A DNA stretch of 11,092 bases from Spirogloea muscicola (lineage: Eukaryota > Streptophyta > Zygnematophyceae > Spirogloeales > Spirogloeaceae). Both the position numbers and the translations under genes were made by a program. The notes under the pieces are model-generated. The model searched no databases. It saw only the letters and a program-made list of their open reading frames with translations, and was not told where the DNA came from. The stretch is taken from contig WELB01000057.1 of the NCBI GenBank assembly GCA_009602725.1, forward strand, positions 268,381 through 279,472, given 5' to 3'. This document shows, piece after piece, positions 1 to 10,200 of the stretch. Every line of letters starts with the position of its first letter. Within the stretch, counting starts at the first letter, position 1.

Positions 1-3000
1 CCGGGCGGCGGCGGCGGCGGCGGCGGCGGCGGGCCGCGCTATGTGGACGACGACGCACCCGAGGACCTGCTGCTGCGCGACCTCAAGACGCTGCGGCGGC
101 GCATGTTCGAGCTCGGCCGCACCACCGCCGGCGGGTGGCCCGCCGTGCGGCCCGCCGAGTACCTCGCGCCGTTCCTGGAGGCGGTGCGGTCCGTGGAGAC
201 GTCCGCGCCGATCACGGCCGCCGCGCTGGCCGCGGTGCACCGCATCCTGCGCCTCCGGGGCGCGCTCGGCGCCAGCACGCCGCACGCGCAGGAGGCGGTG
301 CACGCCGTCATCGACGCCGTCACGGGCTGCCGCTTCGAGGTCACCGACCCCGCGTCCGAGGAGGTCGTGCTCATGAAGATCCTGCAGGTTAGCGCCACAC
401 AGCGGCAGAGCCCTCACCCTCGCTACAAGCGCCTGTTGGTCGCCGTGGGCGCCATTGCCGTGCCGTAGTTGTCAGGCCCGCGGGTTGCCGAGCCAGCCAC
501 CGTTTCCTCCGCATACAATGTCCACATCGGCTTCTTTGGATCGCTCGGCGGTGGTTGATCATGCTCTGCAGGCGCCACCAGGCTTTGCCAGCCGGCCACC
601 CTTGCTTCACCAGCCGCCGCAGTCAGCGGCGGGGCTGACCACGATGCCTGGCGCCGAATGCAGGTCCTGCTGGCGTGCCTGCAGTGCGAGGCTGGGGCGC
701 TGCTCACTGACCGCGACATATGCAACGTCGTCAACACGTGCTTCCGCGTCGTGCACCAGGCGGCAGCCAAGGGCGAGCTGCTGCAGCAGATGGCCTGCCA
801 CACAATGCAGGAGATGGTGCGCACGCTCTTTGCGCGCCTCCCCGATCTCCCGCCATCGGCTCAGGAGGACGACAATGAGGCCGCAGCTGCGGCCTTTGCC
901 ACTGAAGGGACTCTCTCTGTGCCTGAGGGCGACCCTGAAATGCGGCAATCGTCGCCGGTGTCCGCCCAAGTTGGCGATGATGAGGGCGGGCTCAAGCCCA
1001 ACGGACCGGCCATGCCTTCAGTCAATGGTCAGCTGGAGGTATGCATGGGCTTGGCATTCCAGCTGTGACATTGGCAGCTTATAGTTGTCGTGACAAGCCT
1101 GCACAGCAGCTGCATTGATGCGAAAGTTGGCAGTGATAAAGTTTGGGGCGTGAGCCCCCTGTCTGTCTGCAGGATGACAGCACTCTGCTGTCGTCGTCAT
1201 CGCTTGAGGAAGCGGCGCAAGCAGAAGTTGCTGGTGCAACTGATACTACCGGAGGCAGCGATCCTGCAGTGAGCACGGCAACAGATGCGAGGCTGGCAGA
1301 GGGCCGGCTTCCTGGCAGCCTTGACTTGGCGAGTGATGCTGAGGGCAGCAGCCCTGGCAGCAGGGGGAGGCCACCGCTGCCGCCGGGGTCGCGGCCTGCG
1401 CGGCCGGCGCCGCTGGACGTTGGGGCAGGCCCCAACGAGGTGGCGGCAGCAAGCAGTCCCCGGCGGCTGGCAGGGAGTCCGAGCAGCCGGCGGTCGAACG
1501 AGGCGGCGCTGGGGCAGGACGCTGGCCCAGCAGGCAGCACGGTTGTGGGACGGCCACACGGCGTGCCGTGCATGGTGGAGATCTTCCACTTTCTTTGCTC
1601 GCTGCTCAGCTTGGACGACGCCGCCGCGGGGCTGGGCCCTGGACGGCCCGGGGGCGGCGGTGGCGAGGAAGACATGCCGCTGTTTGCGCTGGGCCTCATA
1701 ACCACAGCACTAGAGCTGTGCGGGCCAGCAGTGGCGGACCACCCAAAGCTCCTGGCGCTTGTGCAGGATGAGCTCTTCCGTTCACTCATGCAGCTGGGCC
1801 TGTCGACAAGCCCCCCACTGCTGTCGCTCGTCTGCTCCGCCGTGCTGTCGCTGTACCAGTTTCTGCGCCGCCACCTGAAGTTGCAGCTGGAGGCCTTCTT
1901 TGTTGTCAACATCGTGCGCCTGGCCCAGGGCAAGTACGGCGCAAGTTACCAGCAGCAGGAGGTGGCCATGGAGGCGCTCGTGGACTTTGTGCGCCAGCCG
2001 CCATTCATGGCTGAGATGTTCGCCAACTTGGACTGCGACATTACATGCAGCAATGCGTTCGAGGACCTCACATCGCTGCTCTCGAAGTCGGCCTTCCCTG
2101 TCAACTCCCCGCTCACGACAATGCACGTTCTTGCGCTGGATGGCCTGCTGGCGCTGGTACATGCGATTGCGGGCCGTGTCGATGCACTTGCAATCACGCC
2201 AATGCCCTCGACAGCGTTGTCTGGAGCAGGCGACAACAGTGAGCAGACGGCCCACCTGCCCTTCTGGACGGCAAGGTGCGACTACGGCGACCCAGCGCAG
2301 TGGGTGGGCTTCGTGCGCGCGCGCAAGCACGTGAAGCGACGGCTCGCCATTGGTGCGGACCACTTCAACCGCGACCCCAAGAAGGGCCTCGAGTTCTTGC
2401 AAGGAGCGGCACTCCTGCCGACGCCCGCCGATGCGTCGTCCGTTGCCTGCTTCTTCCGTTACACACCAGGCCTCAGCAAGAGCTTGCTGGGCGAGTACTT
2501 CGGCGACCCCGAACTGTTCCACATTGCTGTCCTGCGTGCCTTCACGGCGCTCTTCGACTTCACCGGCATGCCGCTCGACGCCGCGCTGCGCACGTACCTG
2601 GAGTCGTTCCGCCTGCCAGGCGAGGCGCAGAAGATCGAGCGCGTGCTGGAGGCATTTGCGGCGCATTATTACGACCAGTGCCCGGAGCTGCTTCCAAGCG
2701 AGAATGTTGCCCACATCCTGTCCTACTCTATCATCATGCTCAATACAGACCTCCACAATCTGCAGGTGAAGCGTAAGATGACGGAGGAGCAATTCATACA
2801 CAACAACCGAGAGATTGATGCTGGCAAGAACCTGCCACGCGAGACGCTCACCGAGCTCTACAAGTCCATTGCACGCAATGAGATCCGGATCTCGTCCGAT
2901 GGCAATGCCATGCATGGTGCGCCTGAGATGACCTACAGCCGCTGGATCGACCTCATCCGCCGCTCGCAGACAGCCGCGCCCTACATCTTGGCAGGCAGGG

Positions 3001-5717
3001 CAGCGGCGCTGCTGGACCACGACATGTTTGCCATCATTGCCGGCCCGACAATCGCCGCTATCTCCGTCGTGTTCGACCACACAGAGGATGAGGAGGTTCT
3101 TCAGGAGTGCATGGAGGGCTTCCTGGAGGTGGCCAAGATCTGCGCGCGCCATCGGCTGGAGGGCGTCCTTGACGACCTCGTCGTCTCGCTCTGCAAGTTC
3201 ACGACGCTCCTCAATCCGTCATCCGCAGCCTTCGACGATCCCGTCCTCGTCTTTGGCGAGGACCTCAAGGCGCGCATGGCCGCCATGACGGCTTTCACGG
3301 TTGCCAACCGATATGGCGACCATATCGGGCCCGGGTGGCGCAACATTCTGGACTGCATCCTCCGCCTGCACAAGCTCGGGCTTCTGCCATCCAAGGTGGC
3401 GGCCATGACGGAGGCTGGAGACGAAGCCAGCGACGGCACCGACTCAGGTGCGGTGCTGCAACCTGTGGCGGTGGCACCGCTGCAGCCCATGGGCGCCCGC
3501 AAGCGCTCGACCGGCCTGATGAGCCGCTTCAGCCAGCTGCTGCTGCTGGACGGCGACGATATGCGCGCTCAACCGACGGAGCAGCAGCTGGCAGCACACC
3601 AGCGATCTCTGCGGGCCGTCGAGGTGTGTCACATCGACCAGCTCTTCACCGACAGCCGCTTCCTCCAGGCGGACAGCCTGCAGCAGCTGGCCAAGGCGCT
3701 CGTATGGGAGGCTGGCCGTCCTCAGCAGCTGCCGCAGAAGGGCGGCGGTGGTGGGGCCGGCAGTGCTGCCGAGGACGAAGACACAGCCATCTTCTGCCTG
3801 GAGCTCCTCATCCTGGTTGCGCTGACGAACCGGGACCGCATCGCACTGCTGTGGCCCCTTGTGTACGAGTACATGTCCAGCATTGTAGCATCGGCGACCG
3901 CGCCGGGCCCGCTAGTCGAGAAGGCGGTCTTCGGGCTCCTCCACATCTGCCAACGTCTGCTGCCTTACAAGGAGGAGCTAGCCGACGAGCTTCTCCGCTC
4001 GCTGCAGCTCATTCTGAAGCTCGACGCCCGCGTTGCTGACGCCTTCTGTGAGCGCATCACACTGGAGGTCAGCCAGCTCGTCCGCACGAGTGCTGGCTAT
4101 GTCCGCTCCGCCATGGGCTGGCGCACCGTCTGCTCGCTGCTGGCCATCACTGCGCGCCACCCCGAGGCCTCGGAGCCGGGTTTCAGCGCGCTTGAGTTCC
4201 TCATGGCCGACGGCGCACACGTCACCCCGACCAACTACGTTCCCTGCCTGGACGCTGCGCGGCAGTTCGCCGACGCACGAATTGGCGGTGTAGAGCGGTC
4301 GCTCAAGGCCCTTGATCTGCTCGTGGGCCTCACCAACAGCCTGCAGCGGTGGTCCATGACAGTGGAGAAGGATGCCATGGCCTCCAGCCCTGCCAAGGCA
4401 GCTGCGGCTGAAGTGGCAGACAGTGAGCAAGGGGTGCTGGAGGCCGACGAGGGCACAAGCCAGGGTGCGCTGGAACTGGCGGAGCTGTGGCAGCGGCTGG
4501 CGCACGGCCTGCGGCGCGTGAGCGGGGACCATCGGGAGGAGGTGCGGAACCATGCAATCCTCAGCCTGCAGCGATGCCTCCTGGCGGCCGAGCACATCTA
4601 TGTGCCCCTTTCAGCGTGGGGCCCCTGCTTCGACCAGGTGTGGTGCTCTCGCCGTTGTCGTGCTCTCACTGTCCCATGCTTCGGTGTCACACTCTTGTGC
4701 CTTCATATCTGCTGCCAGAGAAGGTAGCGCAGGCGTATTGCATAGGTCATGTTACCAGACTGCACAGCGTGCGGGGCTCCAGAAAGTGTGTAAATGCTCA
4801 TATCACATTTTTGTATTGTTGCTCACAAACCTCTTGTGACTTTGACATTTGCACAGCAAGCTGATGTCATTGGATGCAAGCTGCAGGTTATCTTTGTGAT
4901 GCTGGACGACTTGCTGGAATGCGGCGTGCGAGAAAAGCCAAAGGACTTCCGGGGCATGGAGAACACTCTTTACCATGCTATGAAACTACTCTCGAGAATA
5001 CTTTTGCAGTTCCTTGAGAAGCTTTCGACCCTCTCAGGGTAAGACAGCTCTCCTACGCTCAGCCTCAATTGTCATGTTGTACTTTCAGCTCAGATTCACA
5101 CAAAATAGCAGGTTGTCTGCAAGTCTGCTCTTAGCAGTAGGAATCCTCTGCTTCTCACACAATGAACAAACATGGCGGGCTGCTTTCTGTCTGTGTGCTT
5201 ATGTGGTGTATTGACGGCTGACGTGGCATCTAAGCTCAGAAAGGCAAGTGCTTGACTTCGTGCACGCAGGTTCCGGGGCCTATGGCTGGCGGCGCTGACG
5301 CGCATGGAGATGTACATGAAGGCGAAGGTGCGGGGCGGGAGCGAGGAGCTGCGAGAAAATATTCCAGAGCTCCTCAAGAACCTGCTCCTGGTCATGCATG
5401 CTCGTGGCGTTCTGGTGCCAGCAGCCACGCCCTCCGGCGACTCGCTCTGGGAGCTGACGTGCCACCACGTGGAGGGCATATCCGCAAGCCTTATTGCGGA
5501 GCTCTTCCCCCCGCCCCCGCCCGCGCCGCCACAATCAGCAGAGGCTGAGAGCACCCAGCCTCTGCTTGTGGAGCAGGACCAGTCGCTTGCAGTCGACGGG
5601 GCAGGGCTGCCGGCGAGCGCTGTGGTGGCAAAGAGCAGGCATGACAGCAGCACTGAGACAAATGGTGAGAATGGGCAGCTGGTCAGAGAACAGGAAGGTC
5701 TTCTGACCAGGTTGTGA
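1..5717 (+). CDS. GNOM: GNOM/GBF1-type ARF guanine-nucleotide exchange factor, 5' partial
   Basis: Large ARF-GEF that loads GTP on ARF GTPases to start vesicle coat assembly at Golgi/endosomal membranes. Exons read from splice sites: <1-387, 664-1038, 1173-4637, 4887-5038, 5270-5717; introns are phase 0, 0, 0 and 2, all GT-AG. The deduced 1608 residues (N-terminus missing) follow plant GNOM order. The DCB region includes CRFEVTDPASEEVVLMKILQ at the exon 1 end. The HUS region starts at GVPCMVEIFHFLC (residue ~384) and contains the HUS box NLDCD at ~539. SEC7 spans ~638-828, with the catalytic Glu in GEAQKI (codon 2622-2624) and SYSIIMLNTDLHN at 2721-2759. HDS helical repeats follow, e.g. HPEASEPGFSALEF and EEVRNHAILSLQ. 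The C-terminus is Pro-rich. An acidic, Ala/Ser/Gly-rich stretch (residues ~189-383) separates DCB and HUS. The start lies outside the window; the GTG at 43 is internal. The family is recognised with high certainty. Exon edges are inferred, but each restores family-conserved sequence. Confidence 0.96.
5..31 (+). repeat. GGC trinucleotide run encoding poly-Gly
   Basis: A run of about nine GGC units at the left edge is in frame with the ARF-GEF and encodes a Gly tract just before PRYVDDDAPEDLLLRDLK. The tract sits where a disordered spacer lies in the N-terminal DCB domain of GNOM proteins. It is a simple coding repeat and may vary in length between strains. Confidence 0.8.
4789..4793 (+). promoter_or_regulatory. 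TGTAA motif inside intron 3 of the ARF-GEF gene
   Basis: TGTAA is the usual green-algal polyadenylation signal. This copy lies in intron 3 (4638-4886), 62 bases past the in-frame intronic stop TAG at 4725-4727. I found no + strand TGTAA between the real stop (5717) and about 7100. Use of the intronic site would give an isoform lacking the last ~200 residues. It may also be a chance match, since a five-base motif is common. Confidence 0.25.
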
Positions 5718-5743
5718 CATTGACACTGGTGACATTGACGCAA
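5714..5743 (+). repeat. Two imperfect 15-base direct repeats at the ARF-GEF stop codon
   Basis: The unit GTGACATTGACACTG is followed directly by GTGACATTGACGCAA; the first 11 bases are identical. The first copy overlaps the TGA stop. It looks like a small tandem duplication at the start of the 3' UTR; no function is evident. Confidence 0.5.
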
Positions 5744-7029
5744 CGACCCGCAATTACGGCCTCGCCAGCCACAGATCATGGGTTTTGTCTCTTGTGAACC
5801 CCTGATTCGCATTCTAACGAGCTTATGATCATTGTCGCATTGTCCTGAGTGTTCCTTCCTTTACCTTTCCTTACCACTTCTGTAGCAGGTTTCTTAGCAC
5901 TCTGGCGCACCATTTGTGCACAATCTGTTAAGACAGCCTCACAGCAACGACCTTTGGCAAGTCTCTGAGCAATGGCAATTATTGGCAAGCATTAGCCGCC
6001 TGTGTTTGTCAACGCAGTCAATTCTCGACTAACACATGCCCAGACCCAGCCTTCCAGTCTCTCTAAGACAGACAGTTCAGACACAGTCGGTAATGCTCCT
6101 TATGCCCACTGTTGAAGGAACAAGGAGGTGCCATATCTGTCCTCAATTTGGGTCTTAGCTATGCTGACAGTGCTACCAAGAGATGGAACCTCAATTTGCT
6201 GAGGACCATGGCCCCTGCTGCCAAGCCGAGTCCATATTCGCGTACGCGGAGACGCCTGGTCCTGATGCAGGAAGGAGGAAATGTTGGAACATTGCCGACT
6301 CTTGCTGGGGCCTACCTTTGTCCCACATCTATTGATTAATTAGCAGCTGATTGGACTGTATAGCTGCCATCATTCTTTACAATGGCTTGATCCGTTGGCA
6401 GCTTCTGCAAGCCCACTACAAGGACTAAAAGTATCTGACTCACCCACAAGCAAGAAAAACCCCAGTTTTCCTTCAATTTAATGTTGTATTGCATCTGCTC
6501 GATGTGAATTAACATCGATGCCAGACTTGTCCTAAGCAGCTCATTCACACTTGCATGGCCATGGCTAGAGGGCCAGTTGAGCTGCTGCATGCATGTCCTC
6601 TCAACATTGTCATATTGCTGCAAGCAACCAAGGACAAATCCAGCCCTTTGGTGCAGCAAGGCCTAGGCTGAAAATTGCTCATTACGGCAGTCCATCATAT
6701 ACGTGAAGAGCGACACTGAGCTGCTTGCAAATGCCGAATAGTCCAAGCACATATACTGCAATGTTGCAGAAAGCAGTGAGAGTTTGATTGCCAGTCCCTT
6801 CAACACCGCTACAAGCGATTCCTACACACAAACTTATTTGGATTCGCAGGATCTTCGAACCAACTCAATTGCATCTCAACGCATATCACAGCAACCCATA
6901 TCTCTCGCTATCTCAACTCTGATCAGATGGAATACAGCATCGATTTTGGTTTGTCGGCCAGAGATTTGTTCTAGTGCCTTGGTCAAGTGCTCAAGACATG
7001 CACATCCTTGAAATTGAGGCATGATTAAA
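5718..7029. other. Convergent intergenic region / 3' UTRs
   Basis: This 1.3 kb lies between two genes that point at each other. Base composition is clearly more AT-rich than the ARF-GEF exons. Open frames are short (at most about 107 codons), show no family resemblance, and have no flanking splice sites that join into a longer product. I see no tRNA, rRNA, transposase or long terminal repeat. It probably holds the 3' UTR of the ARF-GEF gene on the left and the transcript end of the phosphatase gene on the right. Confidence 0.6.
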
Positions 7030-7034
7030 TTACA
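7030..7034 (-). promoter_or_regulatory. TGTAA polyadenylation signal of the phosphatase-CP12 gene
   Basis: Read on the - strand, TGTAA occurs 83 bases past the TAG stop at 7119-7117. This is the canonical green-algal poly(A) signal at a normal 3' UTR distance. It supports placing the gene's end here. Another - strand copy lies at 6380-6376. Confidence 0.6.
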
Positions 7035-7116
7035 CAAAGACACATTTCAGACGTCAACTATAACACCATATAATAATCAAGCTGCAATCAGGCCACTTGT
7101 CTCTGAAGGACCTGTG

Positions 7117-7287
7117 CTAGTCCTCATACACACGGCACTCGGGCGTCTCTGGGTTGCCAGCACAGTAGGCCTCCAAGGGATCTGCAGAGCTGCTCTCTCC
7201 ACCTGAAGCGCCATTGCCAGTTGAGCTGCCATTGACCGGGGCACCTTGAGAAATGGTGGTGCCTACTCCTTGCTGCTCTTCAATTTC
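7117..7287 (-). other. CP12-like C-terminal tail (last exon)
   Basis: The last exon encodes EIEEQQGV, then a flexible Ser/Gly/Asn-rich linker, then DPLEAY followed by CAGNPETPECRVYED and the stop. The C-x8-C pair with NPET between the cysteines, followed by CRxYxD at the extreme C-terminus, is the pattern of the CP12 C-terminal loop. In CP12 and GapB this disulfide forms in the dark, docks into GAPDH and blocks its NADPH-dependent activity, and is reduced by thioredoxin. The resemblance is seen directly; binding to GAPDH is inference. The acceptor at 7289-7288 is chosen because it keeps phase 0 with the previous exon; an earlier AG would shift the frame. Confidence 0.85.
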
Positions 7288-10200
7288 CTGTTTGCAAGAA
7301 CCACAAACCCACCCTGTCAAACCAAAGTTGCAACAAGCACAGCACGATGTGCACAGCTTTCAGTCAAGTGGCCCTACCACTGAGTTTGAGCGTGAAGAAG
7401 TGCAAGTAGCAACACCAGGTGAAGGCCTCGAGCCTCACCTCTGGGTCAGAGCTTGTGCATTCTCGAGTGATGACATTGCACTCTTCTGCAGCCTCCGTTG
7501 CCAAAGCTTCGCCCTGATATTCCTTCTCCACAAAGAATGTAGCGTCAACTTTCAGACATTGTCTCTAGATTACCAAAGACTGCCAGCATGGACAGAGGTA
7601 CAGATGCACAAGATGCAGAAGAGGTGAACGCGCCAAAATGGTCAAAACTTGTCTTGCAAGTGAACCCATCATCTAGTTATTGAGTACTTGCGTACAACTT
7701 GAGGACAATCAGAGAGTTATACGGGTAAGGGAGAGTGGCAAAGTATGGCCGAGGTAGAAACTTTACCAGATTTTGTCCAGCAACAGTGGCGGCTGACCCG
7801 TTTGTTACTGGAGGAGGAGACTGCTGCTTATTCGAGGTGTAAGCTTTCTCCGCAATGTCCAGTTCAAGCTGGAGTTTGCCCTGAGACCAGTGGTAACGCC
7901 AACAAAGTCAGCTATATGTACCAAGCTGTTGATGATCTCAGATGGCGTAAGCACTATGCAAATAGGAGTAACAGAGCTAGAGCTAGAAGCCTATCCTCCA
8001 CCTGACCTTCTGAGGACCTATAGCTCGTTGCAAGCAACTCACCATGTCAATCTCTAGGTAGCGGGCGAACGTTCTGGAGATGGCGACTTGCTGCAGCCCA
8101 CAGGTGTGAAAGGACGACATGGCTAGTCAATAGGATGGCAGTAACTGGTATTGATATTAATGCTGTCACATTAAGAGTCACAGTGAGCAACAAGTGCTAA
8201 TGCTGTCAACTATACCGCCCCAATTCACTCAAGTACTCAAGCCCTTGACAGGTTGACTCAGCTTGAGAGTCGCATTGCTCTGTGATTGGAAGCAGTCTAA
8301 CTCTCACGTAAGCTACCTGGGCCTTGCTGCTCCACTTCTGTAACCCACGAACCTGTGCAGCACCCCAGTCAGTCTTGGAGTTGCCGTGAACTCCTCCTGC
8401 ACAGCGTCCTTGATATATCTCTTTGGAGATAAAAGTCAACTCCTCCTGCCTTCCGTCTGATCAAGCACTGCAACATGTCAGTCTGCTGCTCACAGCAGCA
8501 AGAAGGCAAGAAGGCACAGCCAACATACACCAAGTAGTCCTTTAGGAACCATCCACATTATAACATAGTCATTTGAGGGGGTTCTTGCCGCTTCAGCAAA
8601 ACCTTTCCTGCTCTCATGCACACCACATTACAGCGAGAACTTGCACTTATTCTAATACAGCTCATTTGCATCCTTCCCCTTCATTCACCTAGAAGGTGGT
8701 CATGGACTTTCTGCCAGCACTCAATGTATGGATGGGCCACTGGTCTTGCTGTCCTCACGACCTTCACTGCCTCATCAATGGTCATGCCCTGCCACCCCCA
8801 GCAGATGCTTGCAAGACTTCAAGACCATAGCCAAGGCAAAGCGCAGAAGTCAATGCATAGTGAACCACAGGCTCCAATAAGGACTGCATATCAAAGGAGG
8901 GAGTGCAACATTAACCTAGAGTACTTATTTAACTGAATTCCATGTATATGGTTCCCCGTCTTGGCACAGATAAAGGCTTGCAAATAGGGAATGACTAAGC
9001 TGTACTTGTGACATCGGAGTTGCCTGCATACGAAGAGAGCCCGCATGTTCTACTGCATATACATACATTTTGCAGCAAGGGGCGAGTACAACGAACCTGC
9101 ACATAGGTCAGATAGCCAACAACAGCCAAGGTGGCTCTGTTGATACCAGCAGTACAGTGTACATACACTTTGAAGCCACGTGAGACCAGCATGTTGACCG
9201 TTCGAACAGCTTCAGGCAGCATCATAGCCTGTCATCGAACATCATCAGAACAGATTGACATTTCAGCAGCAATATTTCTCAGAAGCACTGTCCTTCAACA
9301 TTCATGCGTTTTCCTATGGTCAAGACTGTTTTTCATGAGGACCTGGCAAGTCTTTGACCAGTTCTTGCCACGTCAAGTGGAATTGCCTGATACTTTTGGA
9401 ACATGTCAGATCAACATTAGGTACACTACACATGGACCAGCACACAACGGCCTCCACTACGAACTCAACTCGAGAATTATGGCAGGGATGCCTTGGCTGA
9501 TGTGCCTAACGCTGTACCTGATCACCCCGATCAAAGTCCCTTGTTGGCACCCGATGTAGGAGGACTCCCCTCTCAATGGCCCTGCTTCTGATGCTCTGGT
9601 AAGGAATCTGTGCACTACAAACGGTCACAGTATGAATGCCAGAATCACATACATCGTGCTGAGTGAGGCAGCTCAAAATAAGCTCCATACCCTGATTGAT
9701 ATTTGTGTGATGTAGAGAAGCTTTAGGGTGCTGGCGGCGATGTCTGAAGAACATGCATTGTACACTTGAGGACAAGGTGCGCTTTCAAGCAAGACGGGCT
9801 GGCACACCTCAAGAGCTTCAAAGCAGAGATCCGACTGCAAGTTCAATATTGCCTGCACACCACCTTCCTCCACCAACCGGTCCTGTCGAGCAGGTATGAG
9901 AGTGCCCATTAGACTCCAGAGTCTGTGGTGGACTGGCACCTCACTTCGAGGTGCCAGTCCAGTGGATGGAACAGTCAGTCAAGTAGCTGGGTAGGCCTTC
10001 TTGAGCAAGAGCTGCAAGTCAGGAACAAGATTGTCTTGTCTCACTTACTATGTCAGCGCTGGAGCGAGGACACGAGCCGACCATGATACCGGGGGTGATG
10101 TGGTCCCAATTCAATGTCCACTCCCAGCTTCCAAATATAGGCGCTGTCCCTGCCTCATCTGCCTCAGCCTGCCAGTACGAAGATGCCTCATAAGCAGTGT

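Noticed and set aside
1079-1933. Open frame of 284 codons on the - strand
   Set aside because: Antisense shadow of the low-complexity part of the ARF-GEF; Ser/Ala-rich with no domain.
1782-3152. Open frame of 456 codons on the - strand
   Set aside because: It is the antisense of the conserved SEC7 and HUS coding exon; GC-rich third positions on the + strand suppress stops on the other strand. The + strand reading is a clear family match.
7117-7880. A separate stand-alone CP12 gene
   Set aside because: There is no start codon or transit-peptide-like sequence ahead of the tail, the canonical CP12 core motif is missing, and phase-0 splicing joins it smoothly to the phosphatase. Kept as the main alternative to test.
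7745-8005. + strand open frame beginning MAEVETLPDFVQQQW
   Set aside because: It looks protein-like, but it lies over an exon (7880-7767) whose - strand reading fits phase and splice sites; no family match on the + strand.
8157-8208. Repeated TAATGCTGTCA in an intron
   Set aside because: Two short copies without further structure; no array or element around them.
8388-8450. 12-base direct repeat GCAGGAGGAGTT (- strand) within one exon
   Set aside because: The copies are read in different frames and encode different residues, so it looks like chance similarity of Glu/Gly codons.
9131-9559. + strand open frame of 142 codons
   Set aside because: It runs antisense across the phosphatase P-loop exon 9228-9097 and an intron; the - strand reading gives the HCx5R motif.
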